A program made the position numbers and the translations under genes. From UBA5287 sp041672395 (GTDB lineage Bacteria; Bacteroidota; Bacteroidia; Bacteroidales; Dysgonomonadaceae): a DNA stretch of 14,270 bases. The stretch covers positions 1 to 14,270 of the forward strand of contig JBAYZS010000056.1 of NCBI GenBank assembly GCA_041672395.1, given 5' to 3'. Below, piece after piece: positions 1 to 6,351 of this stretch. How positions within the stretch are numbered: position 1 is the stretch's first letter; each line of letters begins with the position of its first letter. The notes under the pieces are model-generated. The model was not told where the DNA came from. It made no database searches and was given only the letters and a program-made list of their open reading frames with translations.

Positions 1-3
1 TAA

Positions 4-111
4 CCTGAAATTGTAAAGATGTTAAAAAATTTAACTTTGAAATGGAGAAATTCATTACCTGAGTACAGATTAAATGAACAAAACGACAATACAAAAATTG
101 AAAACTTATGA
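4..111 (+). pseudogene. Possible C-terminal remnant of a sulfatase-type protein
   Basis: A 35-codon open stretch in frame 1 ends at TGA 109-111. It begins PEIVKMLKNLTLKWRNSLP, which resembles the helix-plus-tail end of many bacterial sulfatases (a P-E-hydrophobic stretch, then W and LP), followed by a polar tail. The triplet at 1-3 in the same frame is TAA, so it cannot simply be the end of an intact upstream gene. Either an upstream frame disruption exists (real or a sequencing error), or this is a chance open stretch, or a 30-residue ORF starts at ATG 19. The other two forward frames stop by position 16, so an upstream gene could equally end in frame 2 at TAA 14-16. The similarity is judged by eye only and is weak. 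A sulfatase next to a PUL would be ordinary. Confidence 0.22.
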
Positions 112-279
112 GTAAAAAATTAACTTAAAATAATTAGGAATAATTAAAATATTTAAGAATTTTGTTTGCCCTGGAATTATTAATACTATGATTTTTGTCA
201 TTTTGTAATCACTAGAAAATCAATTCAATAGTGAAATATTTCTCTGTTTGACACTTTTCTTTTATTTTTTGAGATGAAA

Positions 280-314
280 TTTGCAGTGAAAATTTTAGTT
301 TTTATATACTTTTG
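280..314 (+). promoter_or_regulatory. Candidate Bacteroidota sigma-70-type promoter
   Basis: TACTTTTG at 307-314 matches the Bacteroides -7 consensus TAnnTTTG exactly. TTTG at 280-283 could be the -33 element, but the 23-base gap between them is slightly long. It is the only exact -7 match I found in the leader. Transcription would start near 319-322, about 300 bases before the receptor start codon. Such motifs occur by chance in AT-rich DNA, so this remains a candidate. Confidence 0.33.
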
Positions 315-423
315 ATAAAGTAATTTTTTTAAAAAATATTGTATAATAAATTAATGAATGCCCATAGAAATGCAGTATGATCTTTAATAAATATGTATAA
401 TTACCTATTCAAAGCTATTGTTG

Positions 424-586
424 TTGGACGTAAATCAAAAAAAACAAATTATTTTAATAAGAATTAAAAGTGTACAGATATAATTAAACAGAAGTTTGTT
501 TAAAGAAAAACAATTTTACAGGCTTACACTTGTTGCTTTATTATTCTATTTAATCGAATTCAGAATGTAAACATATAATTGGACGT
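424..586 (+). repeat. Two direct copies of TTGGACGT in the leader
   Basis: TTGGACGT occurs at 424-431 and 579-586, in the same orientation and 155 bases apart. The second copy ends 41 bases before the receptor start codon. It stands out because four of its eight bases are G or C in a region that is almost all A and T. It could be a regulator-binding half-site or chance; nothing in the sequence decides this. Confidence 0.2.
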
Positions 587-627
587 TATTAGATAATTTT
601 TATTTAAAATCTAAACAAAATGGGAGA

Positions 628-3600
628 ATGAAAAAGAAAAATTTTTTAAATTTAATGAAGGGATTGTTATCCACACTTTTATGGATTACTTCCTTGGGTA
701 TGTTCGCTCAGAATATAACTGTGAGCGGGACAGTGAAAGATGTGAAGGGGGAATCTCTTGTGGGAGTCACACTCCAAGTACAAGGAACTTCTACTGGTAC
801 AGTAACCGATTCCGATGGTGAATTTATACTGAATAATGTTGCTTCAAATGCTACACTTGAAGTATCATATATAGGTATGCAGAAACAGACGCTTAAAATA
901 AGCGGTCGAAAAACTATCGATATCGTACTGATTGAAGATTCAGAAATGTTGAGTGAAGTGGTTGTAACCGGTTTCGGTTTAGCTCAACGAAAAGAATCAC
1001 TGACATCAGCAATTTCCGTGATCGGAGCTCAGGATTTAAGTCGTTCTAAGTCATCGACTGCTTCAGGTGCATTGGTCGGAAAAATTGCTGGTATCAATTC
1101 TCGTCAACCGGATGGTCGTCCCGGTTCAACGACAAATATTCAAATTCGAAACATGGGAGCTCCTCTTTATGTTATTGATGGTATTCAATCAGATGCTGGT
1201 CAATTCAATAATATCGACTTTAATGATATTGAATCAATATCGGTATTAAAAGACGCTTCAGCTTCTATTTATGGAGTTCGTGCCGCCAATGGTGTAATTG
1301 TTGTTACCACTAAAAAAGGAACACGCAATACCAAAAATACGGTAACAGTTAATAGTTATTATGGATGGCAAAGCTTATATGATTTTCCGAAACCAGCCAC
1401 AGCGGGAACATATATCAAAAATTATATTCAGTCTGAGACTGTACAGGGTGCCACTAACTATCGATATTCAAAAGAAGATTATGAGAAATGGCAACAAGGA
1501 ACAGAAAAAGGGTATCAACCATTTGATTGGTATGACTATATCTGGGAAGTTTCACCACAAACATATGTTAATGCCAATGTATCTGGTGGATCAGACAAAA
1601 TTAATTATTATCTAAGTGTGGGTAATTTAAATCAGGATGCAATTATCGTTAATTATGGAGGTTTTACTCGTACCAACGTTCAGATGAATGTGAATGCAAA
1701 TATTACCGATAAACTTAGAGTTGGCGCAGGGATGAATGGACGTGTAGAAAAGAGGGTCAATCCAGGAGTACCAGGAGGTGATGACTATTGGCTCCCACGT
1801 TTTGGTACTTATCGTAATCTACCTACCAGAAGACCCTTTGCAAATGACAATCCAAATTATCCGACATTGACTTCTACTGAGGCTGGAACAAATTTTGCCT
1901 GGCTTACTTATGATTTATCCGGTAGATTTGAAGATACCTGGCGTGTTGTACAACTCAATTTTGACGCAGAATATGAAATTGCCGACGGTTTGAAAGCCAA
2001 AGCGTTGGTAAGTTATTATTTAGCTAATCAACGAATGGATAATCAGGAGTATACCTACAAGTTATATGGTTACAATAAAGATACTGATACTTATCCAGTT
2101 ATTTTTGAGAACACCAATCCTTGGAGAGAGCGTAGACAAGGCTATAATGAGGAGATAACCTCGAATATTCAGTTGTCATATAATAAAAAATTTGGAGATC
2201 ATTCCATAGCCGCTATTCTTGGTGCCGAAACAATCAAAAGAGATACCCCTTCAACATGGGTTCACTCAATTCCTACATCTAATGCATTACATTTGATCGA
2301 CTATGAAACTATGGATACCTATGATGATACTGGAAATAATACACAAGCAAGATTAGGTTATTTGGGACGGTTCAATTATGACTATGCCGGAAAATATCTA
2401 GTTGAATTTTCAGGACGTTATGATGGATCTTGGAAGTTCCCAACTGACCAACGATGGGGATTTTTTCCTTCAGCCTCTGCAGGATGGAGAATTTCAGAAG
2501 AAAATTTTTGGCGTGAAAGCAAATTATCAAATACATTCAGTGATTTTAAATTGAGAGCATCTTATGGATTGTTAGGAGATGATAATGTAAGTGGTTATAG
2601 TCCTTTTGATTACTTAGGAGGATACACCTATAAGAATGGTGGTTCTGTAATCGATGGAAAGTATACCATTGGTACTGTTCCTCGTGGACTTCCTGTTACT
2701 ACTCTTTCATGGATTAAAGCAAAAATATTTGATGTTGGTGTAGATGCAAGTTTCTTAAAAGGCAAGCTGTCAGGTTCTTTTGACTATTTTGATCGTTTAA
2801 GAACTGGTCTTCCGGCTTCAAGATATGATATTTTATTACCTTCGGAAGTAGGGTTTAGCCTTCCACAGGAAAACCTAAATTCAGATAGACATCGTGGCTA
2901 TGATTTGCTTGTTAAATGGAGTGACAAAGTAAGTGATCTTACTTACTCAATTGCAGCTAATGCTACCTATTCTCGTTTTTATGACTGGGATCGATATAAA
3001 CCTCGTTACAGTAATTCTTGGGATGTATATAGGAGTTCTATTGTAGAACGATATGGTTACCTGAATTGGGGATTGGAAGCTGATGGTCAGTTTAAGAGTT
3101 GGGAAGAAATTGCGACATGGCCTATTGACAATGATCGTCAAGGAAATAAAACTCTACGCCCTGGAGATGTGAAATATAAAGATATTAACGGTGATGGTGT
3201 TATCAACGGTATGGATGAAAGACCGATTGGTTACAGACAGGATTCAACACCTATCTTTAATTATGGATTTAATTTCTCATTCTTATGGAAAGGTTTTGAT
3301 CTTGCATTCGATTTAACAGGCGGTGCTATGAATACATGGTATCAAGAGTGGGAACAACGTAATCCCTTCCACGATGGTGGCAACAACCCTCAATATTATA
3401 TGGAAAACACGTGGCATCTTGCAGATATATGGGATGCGAACAGTGAGTTAATTCCAGGTAAATATCCAATGTTATTAATTGGAAACAGTAGTCACAGTAA
3501 TTATTGGAACAGTACTTTCTGGAAGAAAAATGTTAAATACTTGAAATTAAGAAATCTAGAATTTGGTTACTCACTTCCCAATTCATTGCTGAACAGGACC

Positions 3601-3750
3601 TCAATCTCAGATCTTCGCTTCTATGTGGCTGGACAGAACCTTTTTGGTTTGACAAACTTGATTGGTGTTGATCCTGAGATAAACGATACAAACGGATTGG
3701 CTTATCCTACTATGCGAATAGTCAATGTTGGTTTAACACTAAAATTTTAA
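628..3750 (+). CDS. SusC/RagA-like TonB-dependent outer-membrane receptor
   Basis: This 1040-residue protein imports glycan fragments across the outer membrane using TonB-ExbBD energy. A signal peptide covers about residues 1-27 (likely cut after GMFA, before QN). Next comes a carboxypeptidase-regulatory-like beta-sandwich (about 30-105), then the EVVVTGFG segment before the plug (about 110-117). The plug includes the family hallmark SVLKDASASIYG at 205-216, followed by RAANGVIVVTTKKG. The rest is the 22-strand barrel type; it holds a DINGDGVING acidic loop near 852 and ends in the typical terminal phenylalanine. No N-terminal STN signalling domain is present, which fits control by the HTCS downstream rather than by an ECF sigma/anti-sigma pair. 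The SusD-like gene begins six bases after the stop, so the two are surely co-transcribed and form a complex. ATG 628 is preceded by GGGAG only a base or two away, too close for normal Shine-Dalgarno pairing; ATG 655 is an alternative that would still leave a signal peptide. The glycan cannot be read from the sequence. Confidence 0.97.
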   Translation: MKKKNFLNLMKGLLSTLLWITSLGMFAQNITVSGTVKDVKGESLVGVTLQVQGTSTGTVTDSDGEFILNNVASNATLEVSYIGMQKQTLKISGRKTIDIVLIEDSEMLSEVVVTGFGLAQRKESLTSAISVIGAQDLSRSKSSTASGALVGKIAGINSRQPDGRPGSTTNIQIRNMGAPLYVIDGIQSDAGQFNNIDFNDIESISVLKDASASIYGVRAANGVIVVTTKKGTRNTKNTVTVNSYYGWQSLYDFPKPATAGTYIKNYIQSETVQGATNYRYSKEDYEKWQQGTEKGYQPFDWYDYIWEVSPQTYVNANVSGGSDKINYYLSVGNLNQDAIIVNYGGFTRTNVQMNVNANITDKLRVGAGMNGRVEKRVNPGVPGGDDYWLPRFGTYRNLPTRRPFANDNPNYPTLTSTEAGTNFAWLTYDLSGRFEDTWRVVQLNFDAEYEIADGLKAKALVSYYLANQRMDNQEYTYKLYGYNKDTDTYPVIFENTNPWRERRQGYNEEITSNIQLSYNKKFGDHSIAAILGAETIKRDTPSTWVHSIPTSNALHLIDYETMDTYDDTGNNTQARLGYLGRFNYDYAGKYLVEFSGRYDGSWKFPTDQRWGFFPSASAGWRISEENFWRESKLSNTFSDFKLRASYGLLGDDNVSGYSPFDYLGGYTYKNGGSVIDGKYTIGTVPRGLPVTTLSWIKAKIFDVGVDASFLKGKLSGSFDYFDRLRTGLPASRYDILLPSEVGFSLPQENLNSDRHRGYDLLVKWSDKVSDLTYSIAANATYSRFYDWDRYKPRYSNSWDVYRSSIVERYGYLNWGLEADGQFKSWEEIATWPIDNDRQGNKTLRPGDVKYKDINGDGVINGMDERPIGYRQDSTPIFNYGFNFSFLWKGFDLAFDLTGGAMNTWYQEWEQRNPFHDGGNNPQYYMENTWHLADIWDANSELIPGKYPMLLIGNSSHSNYWNSTFWKKNVKYLKLRNLEFGYSLPNSLLNRTSISDLRFYVAGQNLFGLTNLIGVDPEINDTNGLAYPTMRIVNVGLTLKF

Positions 3751-3756
3751 AATAAT

Positions 3757-5583
3757 ATGAAAATAAAAAATATATTTATCGCATTATTAGTAGCACTCTT
3801 TTCTCTGAGTAGCTGTTCTGATTTCTTGGAAAGAGAGCCCGATAAGATTCTCTCTGATGACCAGATTTTTAGCGATGCTATTATGATCAAATCCGTACTA
3901 TCAAATTTTTACGGAAGAATTACATGGGGACAACATATTGATGATTCTTATTCTTATACGATCTTAGACGAAGCAGCAAAAACAGATGGTGGACCTGACA
4001 ATCGTAGTGGATTTGAGGATGATCGCTGGAGAGTTTATGATTATACACTATTACGCAATTTAAATCAATTTCTGAAAGGTGTAAGGGCATCAACTGTATT
4101 AGATAACGCTACCCAAAAACAGTTGGAAGGTGAAGCCCGATTTATTAGAGCATGGTTATATTTTAATATGGTTCGTGGAATGGGTGGAATGCCTATTGTA
4201 GGTGACGAAGTGTTCGAATATACTCCAGGTATGGATATTACAGCTTTACAATATCCACGTTCTACTGAAGCGGAACTCTATGATTATATAATAGCTGAAT
4301 GTGATGCTGTAAAAGATTTTCTTCCTGTAGATCCTTCTGTTAGAGCTGCTAGAGCTACTAAATGGGCTGCTTTGATGTTGAAGGCACGAGCCGCTGTATA
4401 TGCAGGTTCTCTTGCTAACTACAACAATAAAATGACCAGTCCAATAAAAACATCGGGAGGTGAAGTAGGAATACCAGCTAATTTAGCTCAAGGATATTAT
4501 CAAATAGCACTTACAGCAGCAGAAGATGTTATTAAAAGTGGTAAGTATCAATTACAACTATCTAAACCTGATGATAGGGGTCGTAATTTTTATGAAGCAC
4601 TTTCTGTGAAAGAGAACAATAAAGAGGTGATCTGGGCAAGAGACTATAAATATCCCGGTCAGACAAACGGTTTTACACAAAGTAATATTCCTCCTTCTCA
4701 TGCAGAAGATATTGACCGTGCTTATGCGGGTCCAATCTTAAATTTGGTTGAAGATTTTGAATATATTAACGATCGCGACGGAACTATTAAAACAAAGGAT
4801 GCTAATGGTAATTATATCTTCTATGACAAACCAGAAGATGCATTTGCAAATAAAGACCCACGTCTTTGGGGTACAGTCATCTATCCGGGAGCAGTTTTCA
4901 AAGGTACACCAGTTGTTTTACAAGCAGGTCAAAAATACTTGGAAAATGGTGCATGGAAATTTAGAACCAGTGAACCAGGTGTGACTGATGATAATAAAAT
5001 ATTGATTACATCTGTCAACGGACCTACCACTACAAATAATCAGTTTATTAATAAAACCGGATTTTTCTTCCGTAAATTTTTAGATGAAACACCAAGTGCG
5101 TCCACTCGTGGTCGTAGAAGTGAAATGTGGTTTCCTCGCTTTCGTTTTGCAGAAGCTGTTATGATTGCAGCAGAAGCAGCATATGAACTGAATCAACCAA
5201 TCAAATCACTAACATATATAAATATGATCCGTGAAAGAGCAGGTATTCAGTCTTTGACCTCAGTTACATTTAATGATATTGTACGTGAAAACAGGGTTGA
5301 GTTTGCTTTTGAAGATCACCGTTATTGGGATTTGAAACGATGGAGATTAGCCGATAAAGTATGGAATGGAGTACAAAATAGCTCAACTGCTCAACAATGG
5401 GCATTGTTCCCATATTTGGTTAATGATCCAAGTAACCTCAATAATGGCAAATGGGTGTTCGATAAAATTGCGACACATATGTCTCCAAATCCCAGAAATT
5501 TTGAAATGAAAAATTATTACAATTTCATTGATCAGGGATGGATTAACAACAATCCTAAGATTGTTAAGAATCCGTATCAATAA
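3757..5583 (+). CDS. SusD/RagB-like surface glycan-binding lipoprotein
   Basis: This 608-residue lipoprotein caps the SusC-like channel on the cell surface and captures the glycan. The N-terminus is a lipoprotein signal peptide with lipobox LSSC; Cys20 would be the lipidated residue, followed by SDFLE, a very common start of mature SusD proteins. The first half carries tetratricopeptide-like helices, including FIRAWLYFNMVRGMGGMPIV. The C-terminal SusD/RagB signature is clear: RFAEAVMIAAEAAYEL (about 463-478), YINMIRERAG (about 487-496) and ENRVEFAFEDHRYWDLKRW (about 511-529). Length is usual for the family. It lies six bases after the receptor gene and 30 before the DUF3823 gene. Family assignment is firm; ligand specificity is unknown. 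Confidence 0.97.
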   Translation: MKIKNIFIALLVALFSLSSCSDFLEREPDKILSDDQIFSDAIMIKSVLSNFYGRITWGQHIDDSYSYTILDEAAKTDGGPDNRSGFEDDRWRVYDYTLLRNLNQFLKGVRASTVLDNATQKQLEGEARFIRAWLYFNMVRGMGGMPIVGDEVFEYTPGMDITALQYPRSTEAELYDYIIAECDAVKDFLPVDPSVRAARATKWAALMLKARAAVYAGSLANYNNKMTSPIKTSGGEVGIPANLAQGYYQIALTAAEDVIKSGKYQLQLSKPDDRGRNFYEALSVKENNKEVIWARDYKYPGQTNGFTQSNIPPSHAEDIDRAYAGPILNLVEDFEYINDRDGTIKTKDANGNYIFYDKPEDAFANKDPRLWGTVIYPGAVFKGTPVVLQAGQKYLENGAWKFRTSEPGVTDDNKILITSVNGPTTTNNQFINKTGFFFRKFLDETPSASTRGRRSEMWFPRFRFAEAVMIAAEAAYELNQPIKSLTYINMIRERAGIQSLTSVTFNDIVRENRVEFAFEDHRYWDLKRWRLADKVWNGVQNSSTAQQWALFPYLVNDPSNLNNGKWVFDKIATHMSPNPRNFEMKNYYNFIDQGWINNNPKIVKNPYQ

Positions 5584-5613
5584 TCATTATTTAATGAAAA
5601 ATAAAATAATCAT

Positions 5614-6288
5614 ATGAAAAAATATACATATATCTTTTTGATTACAATTGCGTCATTTTTGCTTACAGGTTGCGGACTAGACAATTACGATGCACCACAA
5701 TCAAAATTGCACGGAAAAATCACTTACAATGGAGAAGCATTGAGTTTAAGAGGAACAGGAGAAGCTATACAACTACAGCTTTATCAGGATGGTTATCAGC
5801 TGAAGGACAATATTCGCGTATATGTAGGTCAAGATGGTTCTTTTGAAGCGTTGCTGTTCGATGGAGAGTATAAGCTTGTTACAAGAGACAAGAATGGTCC
5901 TTGGGTAAACACTCGTGATACTATTGTTGTTAATTTAAAAGGTTCAACAGAAGTAGAGGTTAAGGTTACTCCATATTTTACAATATCAGATGAATCAATC
6001 AAACTGACTGGATCAGAATTGAATGCTACATTCAAAGTTGATAAAATTGTCAATTCAGCAAACATTGACTATGTAACTTTGTTAGTTAGCAAAACCTCAT
6101 TTGTAGATGATGTAAACAATATTGCACGTAAAGATTTTAAAAACCAACAACCAGGTTCATTGAATTTGTCAATGGATTTGTCAGGTAATGCAAAAGTTGC
6201 AGATGCCAAGGCTCTTTTTGCCAGAGTTGGTGTTAGAACTGTTGGTGCTGATCAATCAATTTATTCGGATATCGTTCGTTTAAAATAA
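5614..6288 (+). CDS. DUF3823 lipoprotein, probable surface glycan-binding accessory
   Basis: This 224-residue lipoprotein has a signal peptide ending in lipobox LLTGC (Cys20). The mature part begins GLDNYDAPQSKLHGKITYNGE, the usual opening of DUF3823 proteins, which sit right after SusCD pairs in Bacteroidota PULs. The first half (about 30-120) reads as a carboxypeptidase-regulatory or Ig-like beta-sandwich (YVGQDGSFEALLFDGEYKLV is the repeating-turn signature). The second half (about 122-224) matches the DUF3823 C-terminal domain in position and character, ending SIYSDIVRLK. It occupies the SusE slot, so surface glycan binding is the likely role, inferred from position. It is the last gene before the terminator at 6303-6339. 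Confidence 0.88.
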   Translation: MKKYTYIFLITIASFLLTGCGLDNYDAPQSKLHGKITYNGEALSLRGTGEAIQLQLYQDGYQLKDNIRVYVGQDGSFEALLFDGEYKLVTRDKNGPWVNTRDTIVVNLKGSTEVEVKVTPYFTISDESIKLTGSELNATFKVDKIVNSANIDYVTLLVSKTSFVDDVNNIARKDFKNQQPGSLNLSMDLSGNAKVADAKALFARVGVRTVGADQSIYSDIVRLK

Positions 6289-6302
6289 ATTGTATTCAAA
6301 TG

Positions 6303-6339
6303 AGAGGTTGCAATTTTTCATTGCGACCTCTTGTTTTTT
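6303..6339 (+). terminator. Intrinsic terminator between the receptor and enzyme blocks
   Basis: AGAGGTTGCAAT (6303-6314) pairs with ATTGCGACCTCT (6320-6331) to give a 12-bp stem with a single U-G wobble at 6309/6325 and a five-base loop. A T-rich tail follows (TTGTTTTTT to 6339). It begins 15 bases after the DUF3823 stop codon and ends 12 bases before the next start codon. It is a textbook rho-independent terminator by sequence. Because the downstream genes have no room for a promoter after it, it probably acts as a partial terminator or an mRNA 3'-end stabiliser inside the operon. Confidence 0.88.
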
Positions 6340-6351
6340 AAAAAAATAATT

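Larger units (their letters stand above)
112..627 (+). other. AT-rich non-coding leader upstream of the susC-like gene
   Basis: About 500 bases hold no convincing gene on either strand. The region is strongly AT-rich with long A and T runs. I see no clear intrinsic terminator for an upstream gene; the best inverted repeat is a 6-bp dyad (TCACTA 209-214 with TAGTGA 229-234, 14-base loop), which lacks a T-tract. It contains a candidate promoter (280-314), a weaker TACACTTG near-match at 525-532, and two copies of TTGGACGT. If the 307-314 element is used, the transcript would carry a 5' leader of roughly 300 bases. A binding site for the HTCS regulator would be expected somewhere here, but I cannot place it. 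Confidence 0.7.

Noticed and set aside
209..234. TCACTA/TAGTGA dyad in the leader as an operator or recombination site
   Set aside because: Six-base arms with a 14-base spacer are common by chance, and no invertase gene or second copy is present.
620..631. Four-codon mini-ORF (ATG GGA GAA TGA) whose stop overlaps the receptor start codon
   Set aside because: Could be a coupling peptide, but such short ORFs are expected by chance; no supporting evidence.
2947..3141. Minus-strand open frame inside the receptor gene
   Set aside because: It is antisense to a well-conserved SusC-like coding region and has no recognisable motif.
5585..5612. ATTATTT/AAATAAT inverted repeat between the SusD-like and DUF3823 genes
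   Set aside because: Seven A-T pairs only, no T-tract after it; too weak to be a terminator or a site.
5594..5617. Mini-ORF ending across the DUF3823 start codon (ATGA overlap)
   Set aside because: Seven codons of A/T-only-type sequence in a 30-base gap; most likely chance.
6331..6351. In-frame TTG start that would extend the glutaminase-type protein by seven residues
   Set aside because: It lies in the terminator's right arm and T-tail; ATG 6352 gives a compact lipoprotein signal peptide.
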